A DNA stretch of 64,000 nt from CAVVAL01 sp963742725 (GTDB taxonomy: Bacteria; Actinomycetota; Actinomycetes; Mycobacteriales; Cryptosporangiaceae). Below the pieces are notes generated by a model. It made no database searches. It saw only the letters and a list, made by a program, of their open reading frames with translations, and was not told where the DNA came from. The DNA lies in the NCBI GenBank assembly GCA_963742725.1, contig CAVUMX010000001.1:2294001-2358000 (forward strand), given 5' to 3'. This document shows positions 15,477 through 23,830 of the stretch, in pieces. The translations under genes and the position numbers were made by a program. Each line of letters begins with the position of its first letter. Positions within the stretch are counted from its first letter, which is position 1.

Positions 15477-18140
15477 GTGGACCTTCAGCGGCGGTTGCGG
15501 CGGGACCTGCGTGGCGAGGCGGACTTCGGCACGTCGGCGCGTGCCCAGTACAGCGCGGACGCGTCGAACTACCGCCGGGTGCCGCTCGGCGTCGTCTGGC
15601 CGGCCGATGCCGACGACGTCGTGGCGACCGTCGCGGCGTGCCGGGAGGCCGGCGTCCCGGTGACGCCGCGCGGGGGTGGGACGAGCGTCGCCGGCAACGC
15701 GATCGGTCCGGGCGTCGTCATCGACACGTCCCGGCACTTCAACGCGCTGATCGATGTGGACCCGGGAACGCGCCGCGCGGTCGTCCAGCCCGGACTGGTC
15801 CTCGACCGGCTCCAGGACGCCGTCCGCCGGCACGGCCTCACGTTCGGCCCGGACCCGTCCACCCACAGCCGGTGCACGCTCGGCGGGATGATCGGCAACA
15901 ACGCGTGCGGGTCGCACTCCGTCCGATGGGGAAAGACGTCGGAGAACGTCGAATCGCTGGACGTCTTGCGGTACGACGGCACCCGGCTCGACGTCGGCGC
16001 GGGCACCGGCCTGGACCTGGTTGAGGAGAACCTGGCGCTCGTCCGCCAGCGGTTCGGACGCTTCCCGCGCCAGGTGTCCGGGTACGCGCTGGACGAGCTG
16101 CTGCCAGAGCGGGGCCGGCATCTCGCCCGAGCGCTCGTCGGCACGGAGGGCACGTGCGTGACGGTGCTCGGGGCGACGGTCCGGCTGGTGGAGCTGCCGG
16201 CGGCCCGGGCCCTGCTCGTCCTGGGGTTCGCCAGCGACAGTGACGCCGCGGACGCCGTCCCGCTGATCCTTCCCCACCATCCGCTCACCGTCGAAGGCAT
16301 CGACACCGACCTCGTCGCCGGACGGCCGACCCCGGCGGGACTGCCGCCGGGCGACGCATGGCTGTTCGTGGAGATGGGCGGCGAGTCCGTCGCCGATGCG
16401 GCGGCCGCGGCCAAGGCCCTGGCGCGTGACTTCTCGCAGGCCAGCGTCGTCACCGATCCGGCCGCGCGCCGCGCGCTGTGGCGGATCCGCGAAGAAGGGG
16501 CCGGCATCGCCACCCGCATGCCGGACGGCGCCGAGGCCTGGCCCGGCTGGGAGGACGCGGCCGTCCCGCCCGAACGGCTCGGCGCCTACCTGCGCGAGTT
16601 CCGCGAGCTGAAGCAGCGGTACGGGCTGCGCGGGGTCACCTACGGGCATTTCGGTGAGGGCTGCATCCACGTCCGGCTGGATTTCGATCTTCTGAGCACG
16701 GCCGGCATCGACCGGTTCCGGCGGTTCGTGGAGGACGCGGCCGACCTGGTCACCGCACACGGCGGCTCGTACTCGGGCGAGCACGGCGACGGCTATGCCC
16801 GTTCCGAGCTGCTGCCGCGCATGTACGGGCCCGAGGTCATGGCGCTGTTCGAGCGGTTCAAGGCGCACTGGGACCCGGACGGCGGCATGAACCCCGGAGT
16901 GGTCGTCCGCCCGCCGCGCCTGGACGACAACCTGCGCGTGGTGGACAAGCACGTTCCCGGCGTGCTGATCGACATCGCCGAGGCCACCCGGCGCTGCGTC
17001 GGGGTGGGGAAGTGCCGCAACGGCCCCGGTACCGCGATGTGCCCGAGTTACCAGGTCACGGGCGAGGAGGAGCACTCGACGCGGGGGCGCGCGCGGCTGC
17101 TCGGCGAGATGGTCCGGGGGGAGCTGATCACCGACGGCTGGCGGTCGACGGAGGTCCGGGACGCCCTCGATCTGTGCCTGTCGTGCAAGGCGTGCGCCAG
17201 CGACTGCCCGGTCGGTGTCGACATGGCCACGTACAAGTCGGAGTTCCTGCACCACCACTACGCGGGGCGGCTGCGGCCGGCGTCGCACTACTCGATGGGG
17301 TACCTGCCGCGCTGGGCCCGGCTCGCGTCGGTGGCGCCCCGGCTGGCGAACGCGCTGGCGCCGGCTGCCCGTCGGCTCGGCGGGATCGCGCCCGAGCGCC
17401 AGTTGCCGGCGTTCGCGCGCAAGCCGTTCACGCGCGGGTTCCGGGGCTCGGCGGGCGGCGGTCAACCTGTCCTGTTGTGGCCGGACACGTTCACGAACTA
17501 CTTCGCCCCCGAGGTGGGCCACGCCGCTGTCGCGGTGCTGGAGTCGGCCGGTTTCACAGTCTCTGTTCCGGACGGACCAGTCTGCTGTGGACTGACCTGG
17601 CTGTCGACGGGCCAGCTCGACACCGCCCGCCAGGTCGTGCGCCGCAGCCTGGACGTGATCCGCCCGCACCTGGACGCCGGCGCCCTGATCGTCGGGCTGG
17701 AACCGAGCTGCACGACCGTGCTGCGTTCCGACCTGGCCCGGTTGCTGCCCGGGTCCGAGCCCTTGGCCGTCCGTACCCTCGCTGAACTACTGGTTTCGCT
17801 GCCGGACTGGACGCCGCCGCAGCGCACGGGCGACGCGCTGATGCAGGTCCACTGCCATCAGCGCGCGGAGCTGGGCGCGTCCGCCGACGAGCAGGTGCTG
17901 GCCCGCACAGGTCTCACGTTGTTGCCCCTCCCGCCGGGTTGCTGCGGCCTCGCCGGCAACTTCGGGTTCGAGCGCGGGCACTACGCACTGTCACAGGCAG
18001 TCGGGGAGATGGCGTTGTTGCCGGCGGTGCGGGCGGCGTCCGCGGACACGGTCGTGCTGGCGGACGGCTTCAGCTGCCGTACGCAGATCGTCCAGGCGAC
18101 CGGGCGGCGCGCACTTCACCTCGCCGAACTGCTGGTGTGA
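15477..18140 (+). CDS. FAD-linked dehydrogenase fused to an Fe-S/CCG reductase (GlcD/D-lactate type)
   Basis: Encodes 887 residues from GTG 15477, the first start that gives the family N-terminus (QRRLRRDLRGE, then YSADASNYRR). Residues 40-500 are FAD-binding type 4 plus the C-terminal FAD-oxidase domain (VTPRGGGTSVAGNAIG, GGMIGNNACGSHS, SGEHGDGYARSELL). Two 4Fe-4S motifs follow (CVGVGKCRNGPGTAMCP and CLSCKACASDCPVG). Then come two cysteine-rich CCG elements (VCCGLTW and GCCGLAGNFG). It probably oxidises a 2-hydroxy acid such as D-lactate or glycolate and passes electrons onward at the membrane. The exact substrate is unknown. Confidence 0.88.
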   Translation: MDLQRRLRRDLRGEADFGTSARAQYSADASNYRRVPLGVVWPADADDVVATVAACREAGVPVTPRGGGTSVAGNAIGPGVVIDTSRHFNALIDVDPGTRRAVVQPGLVLDRLQDAVRRHGLTFGPDPSTHSRCTLGGMIGNNACGSHSVRWGKTSENVESLDVLRYDGTRLDVGAGTGLDLVEENLALVRQRFGRFPRQVSGYALDELLPERGRHLARALVGTEGTCVTVLGATVRLVELPAARALLVLGFASDSDAADAVPLILPHHPLTVEGIDTDLVAGRPTPAGLPPGDAWLFVEMGGESVADAAAAAKALARDFSQASVVTDPAARRALWRIREEGAGIATRMPDGAEAWPGWEDAAVPPERLGAYLREFRELKQRYGLRGVTYGHFGEGCIHVRLDFDLLSTAGIDRFRRFVEDAADLVTAHGGSYSGEHGDGYARSELLPRMYGPEVMALFERFKAHWDPDGGMNPGVVVRPPRLDDNLRVVDKHVPGVLIDIAEATRRCVGVGKCRNGPGTAMCPSYQVTGEEEHSTRGRARLLGEMVRGELITDGWRSTEVRDALDLCLSCKACASDCPVGVDMATYKSEFLHHHYAGRLRPASHYSMGYLPRWARLASVAPRLANALAPAARRLGGIAPERQLPAFARKPFTRGFRGSAGGGQPVLLWPDTFTNYFAPEVGHAAVAVLESAGFTVSVPDGPVCCGLTWLSTGQLDTARQVVRRSLDVIRPHLDAGALIVGLEPSCTTVLRSDLARLLPGSEPLAVRTLAELLVSLPDWTPPQRTGDALMQVHCHQRAELGASADEQVLARTGLTLLPLPPGCCGLAGNFGFERGHYALSQAVGEMALLPAVRAASADTVVLADGFSCRTQIVQATGRRALHLAELLV

Positions 18141-18161
18141 CGCTCGCCTCGTCACTCCTGA

Positions 18162-18175
18162 TTACGGTTGCGTAA
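18162..18175. promoter_or_regulatory. Small inverted repeat upstream of the GDSL gene
   Basis: TTACG and CGTAA are separated by GTTG, 63 bp upstream of the GDSL start. It is the only AT-richer symmetric element in this 97-bp gap and could be an operator or part of the promoter. Support is weak. Confidence 0.3.
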
Positions 18176-18237
18176 CCCGGCGTCGTTTTCAGACGATGCC
18201 TGCTGGCCGCAGGCGTCGATCGCGGAGGTGCGGGGGC

Positions 18238-18993
18238 ATGTTCAGCAGCTATGTCGCGTTGGGAGACAGCTTCACCGAGGGTATGGACGACCCTCGTGGT
18301 GACGGCAGCTACCGCGGGTTCGCGGACCTGGTAGCCACCCAGCTGGCGACCGGCTCCACGGGGTTCCGGTACGCGAACCTGGCCGTCCGGGGCAGGCTGT
18401 TGCAGCCTGTCATCGACGAGCAGGTGCCGCTGGCGCTGGCGATGAAGCCCGACCTGGTGAGCTTCGCGGCGGGGGGCAACGACGCGCTGCGGCGCCGCTT
18501 CGAGGCGGACGAGGTCGCCGAGGCGTACCGCGACGCGATCCGGCGGCTGCGCGCGACCGGCGCGACCGTCCTCGTCTTCACGCCCGCCGACGGCGCCGGC
18601 AACCTGCCGGCCTGGAACTACCTGCTGCCGCGGATCGAAGCGCTCCGGACGATCGTGCGGGAGGCCGCTGACGAGTACGGCGCGACCGTGGTCGACCTGT
18701 ACTCCGATCCGGGCATCCGCGACCGTCGCATGTGGAGCGAGGACCGGCTGCACCTGAGCGGCGCCGGGCATCGCCGGGTCGCCGGCAACACCCTGACCGC
18801 GCTGGGCGTCGACCCCGCGCCGGAGTGGCTGGCACCACTGCCGACCTACCTGCCACCGAGCTGGTCCGACGCCCGCCGCGAAGACCTGTACTGGGCGTGG
18901 ACCCACCTGGCGCCATGGCTGAGCCGGCGGCTGCGCGGCCGTTCGTCCGGCGACAACATCACCGCGAAGCGCCCCGTCCTCGAGGTCCTCTAG
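18238..18993 (+). CDS. SGNH/GDSL-family hydrolase, cytoplasmic
   Basis: A 251-residue esterase-type protein from ATG 18238; GGAGGTG upstream decides the start. The blocks are present: block I GDSFTEG with Ser11, block III GGND with Asn81, and block V DRLHLSGAGH with Asp169 and His172. No signal peptide is visible, so it should act in the cytoplasm. The C-terminus (WTHLAPWLSRRLRGRSSGDN) is basic and may bind membrane or nucleic acid. Its stop is only five bases from that of the converging tetR. The substrate is unknown. Confidence 0.9.
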   Translation: MFSSYVALGDSFTEGMDDPRGDGSYRGFADLVATQLATGSTGFRYANLAVRGRLLQPVIDEQVPLALAMKPDLVSFAAGGNDALRRRFEADEVAEAYRDAIRRLRATGATVLVFTPADGAGNLPAWNYLLPRIEALRTIVREAADEYGATVVDLYSDPGIRDRRMWSEDRLHLSGAGHRRVAGNTLTALGVDPAPEWLAPLPTYLPPSWSDARREDLYWAWTHLAPWLSRRLRGRSSGDNITAKRPVLEVL

Positions 18994-18998
18994 AGGGT

Positions 18999-19703
18999 CT
19001 AGGGCCGCACGTACTCGTCGTCGCAGCGCAGGAGTACGCCGAGGTTGCGGAGCTCGGCCTCGAACATCGGCTCGACGTCGTCCAGGGCGAAGCTGAGCTG
19101 CCCGAACACCTCCATCGACACGGTGCCGTAGAGGCGGATCCAGCAGGAGAGGAAGACCTGGCTCACGCCGGCGGGCAGCGGCACGGGCAGGTTCTGCCCG
19201 AACGTACAGAGCTGTTCCATGAGCGCCGGCGGTATCTCGTCGTCGGCCGGGATCGGGAACGGCTTGGTCAGGTAGATCTCGGCCACGAGCCCGCCGAAGA
19301 CGCCGCCGAACCGGTCGCGACCGCCGGGGTCGTCCCGGGGGAGCGGGCGGCGACTGCCGAACACCAGCGAGAACTCGGCCGGGTGGCTCGTGGCCCACGT
19401 CCGGAACGCCCGGCTGACGGCCATCAGCCGCTGCGGCGCCGATTCGGTCGCCATCGCGTCGCGGGCGCCCTCCATCGCGCCGCTGACCTCGGCATACAGG
19501 TCCAGGACGAGCACGTCCAGGAGCTCTTCGCGGCTCTCGAAGTACCGGTAGAGCGCCGGCGCGGACATGCCCATCTCGCGGGCGATGGCGCGCAGCGTCA
19601 GCCCGGCCTGACCCTCGCTGACCAGGATCTTTCGGGCGGTTTCCTTGATCTCGGTGACGGTGGCCGCTCGCATGCGGTCACGCCGGCTCACGGATTCGGC
19701 CAC
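18999..19703 (-). CDS. TetR-family regulator, divergent from the MMPL gene
   Basis: A 234-residue regulator. GTG 19703 with AGGGGG five bases before it was chosen; upstream codons run through the divergent promoter. The HTH is typical: LRAIAREMGMSAPALYRYFE. The C-terminal domain is of the TetR_C_13-like class (RAFRTWATSHPAEFSLVFGS), often found with lipid or drug exporters. It is divergent from the MMPL exporter across a 94-bp gap containing repeats, so it most likely represses that gene and itself. Confidence 0.88.
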   Translation of the reverse strand: MAESVSRRDRMRAATVTEIKETARKILVSEGQAGLTLRAIAREMGMSAPALYRYFESREELLDVLVLDLYAEVSGAMEGARDAMATESAPQRLMAVSRAFRTWATSHPAEFSLVFGSRRPLPRDDPGGRDRFGGVFGGLVAEIYLTKPFPIPADDEIPPALMEQLCTFGQNLPVPLPAGVSQVFLSCWIRLYGTVSMEVFGQLSFALDDVEPMFEAELRNLGVLLRCDDEYVRP

Positions 19704-19725
19704 GTGACCCCCTTGACTAAGTGCG

Positions 19726-19777
19726 AACAAGCGTTGCAAAGTTAACAAGCGTAACCACTGCGACGGACAGTCGCAGT
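19726..19777. promoter_or_regulatory. Operators in the tetR/MMPL divergent promoter
   Basis: Two direct copies of AACAAGCGT (19726-19734 and 19744-19752) are spaced 18 bp apart. Next to them, ACTGCGAC (19757-19764) and GTCGCAGT (19770-19777) form a perfect 8-bp inverted repeat with a five-base spacer. It ends against TATAGC, a possible -10 box for the MMPL gene. The gap is AT-richer than its surroundings. The TetR encoded next door is the obvious candidate to bind. Confidence 0.55.
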
Positions 19778-19797
19778 ATAGCTGCCGAGGGGGCTTC

Positions 19798-21936
19798 ATG
19801 TTCGAACGGTTCGGGCGGTTCGTATACCGCAGCCGCCGCTGGGTGGTCGCGATCACGGCGCTCTTCGTCGTGTTCGCCGGAGTCTGGGGCACGCAGGTCT
19901 TCGGCAGCCTCACCGGCGGCGGATTCGAGGACCCGGGTAGCGACAGCTACCGCGCGGCGAAGGTGGCCGCCGACACGCTGGGGCGGGACGACGCCGACGT
20001 GATCGTCCTGTACCGCAGCGATTCCCTGACCGTGGACGACCCGGCGTTCCAGCGGGCCGTCACCTCGACGGTCGACGCGTTACCGCGTGACGCCGTCGAG
20101 CGCACGGTCACGTTCTGGAACTCGAAGGCGCCGGTACTCGTCAGCGAGGACCGCCACGCCACGTACGTCGTGCTCGGGCTGCACGGTGACGAGAACCAGC
20201 GCACCGACGCGCTCGAACGGATCGAAGGCGACCTGACCGCGCCAGGCCTGGAGACGACGCTCGGCGGCGGCACCGTGGTCACCCGGGACATCACCGAGCG
20301 GATCCAGTCCGACATCGCGCTGGCCGAGACGATCTCGATGCCCGTACTGATGATCCTGCTCGTCCTGATCTTCGGCAGCGTGACCGCCGCCAGCCTGCCG
20401 CTCGCCATCGGCGGCATCGCCATCCTCGGCGCGTTCACCGCGCTGCGCGCCGTCACCTACGTCAGCGACGTCTCCGTCTTCTCGATCAACGTCGTCACGA
20501 TCCTCGGCCTCGGCCTGGCGATCGACTACGGACTGTTCATGGTCAGCCGGTTCCGCGAGGAGATCGGCCGGACCGCGACGATCGAGGACGCCGTCGCCCG
20601 CACCATGGCCACCGCTGGCCGGACCGTCGCCGTCTCCGGCATCACCGTCGCGATCTCGCTCGCCGGGCTGCTGATCTTCCCGCAAGTCTTCCTGCGTTCG
20701 ATGGGGATGGGCGGCCTCGCGGCCGTGCTGATCGCCATGACGGCGGCGCTCACCCTGCTGCCGGCGCTGTTCGGGATGCTCGGCCACCGGGTGGACTCGC
20801 TGTCGATCCGCCGTCGCCGTCGCGCTCCGGCTGTCGCCGACCACGGCGCCTGGTACCGGATCGCGCAGAGCGTCATGCGCCGGCCGGTCATCTACACGGT
20901 CGCGATCGTGGCCGTCCTCGTCGCGCTCGGGCTGCCGTTCCTGCGGATCCAGTTCGGCGGCGTGGACGAGCGCGTGCTGCCGGCCGGTACCGAGAGCCGG
21001 GTCGTCGCGGAGACGATCGCGCAGGATTTCCCGCCGACGTCGACCAGCCCGATCGAGATCGTGCTCACCGGTCCTGGCGCCACCGACTATCTGGGTGCGG
21101 TCCGGCAGCTGGACGGTGTGGTCGGCGCGGACATCACCGGCCAGGCCGGCGACACCACCCGCATCAGCGTCACGTACCAGGGCAAGACGATGTCCGACGG
21201 TGCCCGTGACCTGGTCGAACGCGTCCGTGACCTGCCGGCGCCCTCAGGTGCCGACGTCCTGGTCGGCGGACGGACGGCCGAACTGGTCGACCTGCTCGCC
21301 AGCATCGGCAGCCTGCTGCCGTGGATGGCGCTGTTCGTCGCGGCCACGACGTTCGTGCTGCTGTTCCTCGCGTTCGGCTCGGTCGTGCTGCCGATCAAGG
21401 CGATCGTGATGAACGTGCTCTCGCTCGGCGCCTCGTTCGGTGCGCTCGTCTGGGTCTTCCAGGACGGCAACCTGGCCGGCGTCCTCGGCTTCACGGCCAC
21501 CGGCACGCTCGACGCCACCCAGCCGATCCTCGTCCTGGCGCTCGTCTTCGGACTCTCCATGGACTACGAGGTGTTCCTCATGTCCAGGATCCGCGAACAG
21601 TACGACCTGACCGGCGACAACACCCAGGCCGTCGCCACCGGACTCCAGCGGACCGGCCAGATCATCACCAGTGCCGCGCTGCTGCTGATCGTCGTCACGG
21701 CCGCGTTCTCCCTGTCCGGGATCACATTCATCAAGCTGATCGGCGTGGCGATGATCATCGCCATCATCGTGGACGCGACCGTGGTGCGGGCGCTGCTCGT
21801 GCCAGCCACGATGCGGCTGCTCGGACGGGCCAACTGGTGGGCACCGGGACCGCTGGGACGCCTCTACGCCCGGTACGGCATCCGCGAGTCGGACGACGCC
21901 GAGCCGCCCAGGGAACTGGCTGACGCCTCGCGCTGA
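19798..21936 (+). CDS. MMPL-family (RND) membrane exporter
   Basis: A 712-residue RND transporter with the duplicated architecture of actinobacterial MmpL proteins: TM1 at about 13-35, an extracytoplasmic domain, a TM bundle, a second loop and a second bundle. The paired proton-relay segments are GLGLAIDYGLFMVSRFREE (first half) and FGLSMDYEVFLMSRIREQ (second half). It likely exports a lipid or hydrophobic metabolite using the proton gradient. A TTA codon occurs at codon 95. No lipid biosynthesis genes are adjacent, so the cargo is unknown. The divergent TetR probably controls it. Confidence 0.92.
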   Translation: MFERFGRFVYRSRRWVVAITALFVVFAGVWGTQVFGSLTGGGFEDPGSDSYRAAKVAADTLGRDDADVIVLYRSDSLTVDDPAFQRAVTSTVDALPRDAVERTVTFWNSKAPVLVSEDRHATYVVLGLHGDENQRTDALERIEGDLTAPGLETTLGGGTVVTRDITERIQSDIALAETISMPVLMILLVLIFGSVTAASLPLAIGGIAILGAFTALRAVTYVSDVSVFSINVVTILGLGLAIDYGLFMVSRFREEIGRTATIEDAVARTMATAGRTVAVSGITVAISLAGLLIFPQVFLRSMGMGGLAAVLIAMTAALTLLPALFGMLGHRVDSLSIRRRRRAPAVADHGAWYRIAQSVMRRPVIYTVAIVAVLVALGLPFLRIQFGGVDERVLPAGTESRVVAETIAQDFPPTSTSPIEIVLTGPGATDYLGAVRQLDGVVGADITGQAGDTTRISVTYQGKTMSDGARDLVERVRDLPAPSGADVLVGGRTAELVDLLASIGSLLPWMALFVAATTFVLLFLAFGSVVLPIKAIVMNVLSLGASFGALVWVFQDGNLAGVLGFTATGTLDATQPILVLALVFGLSMDYEVFLMSRIREQYDLTGDNTQAVATGLQRTGQIITSAALLLIVVTAAFSLSGITFIKLIGVAMIIAIIVDATVVRALLVPATMRLLGRANWWAPGPLGRLYARYGIRESDDAEPPRELADASR

Positions 21937-21948
21937 CCGCGCGCCCAC

Positions 21949-21999
21949 TTTCGGACTTTTGAGGGTGCCGCGGCCTCCGCGACCCTCAAAAGTCCGAAA
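21949..21999. terminator. Long perfect hairpin after the MMPL gene
   Basis: An 18-bp perfect stem (21949-21966 pairing with 21982-21999) encloses a 15-base loop that itself holds CGCGG/CCGCG. The stem contains an A/T run in the middle. It lies between convergent genes and probably terminates both. Confidence 0.75.
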
Positions 22000-22039
22000 C
22001 TCGGGGAGGCGGGAGGTCGGGCCGTGGCCCGACCGGCGG

Positions 22040-22465
22040 TCAGGCGGTGCGGCGGGGGAGCGCCGCGACGATGGTGGAGATCCGGCCGCGCCGAGCGGCC
22101 GGATCCGTCGCGTCGGCGAGGTAGCCGAGGAGGTGGCGGCGTTCACGCTCATCGAGCGCGTCGAGGCTGGCGCCGGCCGCGGCGAGGGCCGCGGCCAGAT
22201 CGGGCGGCACGGCGCGGGGGCGGCGTTCGCGCGGCAGCCGGAGCCGCCCGGCCCACGCGTCGCCGGCAATCTCGGCGTCCTCGGTGGGGTGGAGGACGGT
22301 GACGTCGTCGAAGGTGTGGACGCGGACGCGCAGGGTGGCGCCGTCCGGATCGAGTGCGAGGTCCGCCTGGAGGAACGTGTCGTGGCCATCCAGGCGCTTG
22401 TTCAGGACGAGCAGCGGCGCGCCGCCCCGGCGACTGACGGCTCCACGGACTCTGAGCGAGGTCAT
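22040..22465 (-). CDS. Small protein with OmdA/YdeI-like C-terminus
   Basis: Encodes 141 residues from an ATG that overlaps the stop of the radical-SAM-like gene (ATGA), so the two are co-translated. Residues 1-60 look like a beta-barrel (FLQADLALDPDGATLRVRV). Residues 80-138 resemble the bacteriocin-protection YdeI/OmpD-associated tail: VPPDLAAALAAAGASLDAL followed by ERRHLLGYLADATD and an Arg-rich helix. The family's biochemical role is poorly known. Coupling suggests it works with the upstream enzyme. Confidence 0.7.
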   Translation of the reverse strand: MTSLRVRGAVSRRGGAPLLVLNKRLDGHDTFLQADLALDPDGATLRVRVHTFDDVTVLHPTEDAEIAGDAWAGRLRLPRERRPRAVPPDLAAALAAAGASLDALDERERRHLLGYLADATDPAARRGRISTIVAALPRRTA

Positions 22466-23553
22466 ATTCGTGGCCCGGTCAGGGGCGTGCCGGCGAACTC
22501 GAAGTACCACAGTGGACGGTAGTTCCGCCACGATTCCGGGCGGAGTCCGGTGGGGGCGAAGATCCGTTCGAGGGTGGCACGGGCGGCGAGGTAGAACTCG
22601 AGTTCGTCGCCGTCCGGGGTGCGGAGGGTTTCCATGAAGCGGTTGTGCGCCTGGAAGACCTGGAAGTTGGGGAAGACGCTGACGTGCGGCGCGAGCCGGC
22701 GCGTGTGCAGGCCGACGGGGTCGAGCGGGTCCAGCCCCACGACGTAGTTGAACGACGTGTCGAGACCGGCCCGGCGGGCGCGGCGCAGCAGGTCGGGCAT
22801 CTCGGCGGCGGTGAGGTCCGCCTTGCTCGACTTGAGCATGAGCGAGCGCCGGGTGAAGCACTCGACGGTGACGTAGAGCAGGAACGGCGCGACGTCGGCG
22901 GCGAGGGCGGCGAACGCGTCGTCGCTGCGGAGTACCGAGGAGAGGAAGCCGACGCGCGGGTGCAGGTCGGCGCTGGCGAGGACCCGGCGCAGGGCGCGCA
23001 GGTGGTCGAGTGCGGTGCTCTCCCGCTCGAAGCAGCCGGTCGAGACCGTGACCTCGCGGACGCCCGCGAGGCTGCCGCGCGGCGACTCGGCCGCGAGCGC
23101 GTGCAGGAGCTCGGCCAGTCCCTGCTCGGCGCTGAGGCGCGGGTCGGCGGACACCTCAAGGGCGGTGGGGCAGAACGCGCAGCCCGTGCAGCGGCTGCGC
23201 GCGTTCGGGTTCAGCGTGACGACGTCGCCGCCGGCACGGAAATAGCCGCCGACAGCCGCGTCGGCGTCGACCCGGTGGACGTGCGCCACCGGCTCGCCGT
23301 CGAGGACGAGCACGTCGCCGTGCAGCCGGAACGGCGAATCCGCCCTGTTGAGGGGGACGACGACGAGGAACCTGTCGTCCGGCGCGCGGGTCAGGCTGAG
23401 CGTGAGGCGGGCACGGTTGTGCCCTTCCGCCGAGTCCGCGCCGTGGAGGTTCAGCGCGATGAGGATCGCGTCCTCGATCGGCACGTCGTAGCGCAGTGCC
23501 AACCGGCCGATCTCGTCGAGCACGCGCGTGCCCGCGTAGATGTGTTGCGTCAT
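22462..23553 (-). CDS. Radical-SAM-like protein with CxxCxxC cluster motif
   Basis: Encodes 363 residues. A cysteine triplet RCTGCAFCPT gives Cys122, Cys125 and Cys128. This is CxxCxxC rather than the canonical CxxxCxxC of radical SAM enzymes. The following TIM-barrel-like pattern fits: a Gly-rich/Glu strand (REVTVSTGCFERE), LHPRVGFLSSVLRS, LYVTVECFTRRSLML, FNYVVGLDPLD and HVSVFPNFQVFQAHN. About 110 residues precede the motif (ARLTLSLTRAPDDRFLVVVP). The substrate is unknown. It is coupled to the small OmdA-like gene downstream, a pairing worth comparison across genomes. Confidence 0.68.
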   Translation of the reverse strand: MTQHIYAGTRVLDEIGRLALRYDVPIEDAILIALNLHGADSAEGHNRARLTLSLTRAPDDRFLVVVPLNRADSPFRLHGDVLVLDGEPVAHVHRVDADAAVGGYFRAGGDVVTLNPNARSRCTGCAFCPTALEVSADPRLSAEQGLAELLHALAAESPRGSLAGVREVTVSTGCFERESTALDHLRALRRVLASADLHPRVGFLSSVLRSDDAFAALAADVAPFLLYVTVECFTRRSLMLKSSKADLTAAEMPDLLRRARRAGLDTSFNYVVGLDPLDPVGLHTRRLAPHVSVFPNFQVFQAHNRFMETLRTPDGDELEFYLAARATLERIFAPTGLRPESWRNYRPLWYFEFAGTPLTGPRI

Positions 23554-23830
23554 GCGGTGAACAACACCTCGCCCCGATCGAAGGTCTCAGTCACGCAGAG
23601 GTACCGCCGGCGCCGTTGCCGGATAGCTCAAACAGAATCGCAGCCAGCCGCCACTCCTCCCGGAAACGCCGTGTCCTCGGTAAGACGCGCCGTAGGCCGG
23701 CGCGGTTTCGCGAGGCTAGCTGTATTTGCGGTGATTCGTTGGGGTCGCGGGCAGTTCTCACGGTGCGCGTCGGTACCGGTGCCGAGGGCGACCAAATCGG
23801 TACCGGGCGCCGATCGTCCGCTACGCGCTG
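23554..23830. other. Intergenic gap, no gene recognised
   Basis: This 277-bp gap separates the MFS stop (TAA) from the radical-SAM-like start, both on the minus strand. It must hold the promoter for the latter. Somewhat AT-richer stretches occur near 23610-23640 and 23718-23740, but no convincing -35/-10 pair, repeat or small reading frame was found. Confidence 0.5.

Noticed and set aside
15405..17669. A 754-residue antisense frame to the GlcD-type gene
   Set aside because: No start context and no recognisable motif; the opposite strand has a full family match.
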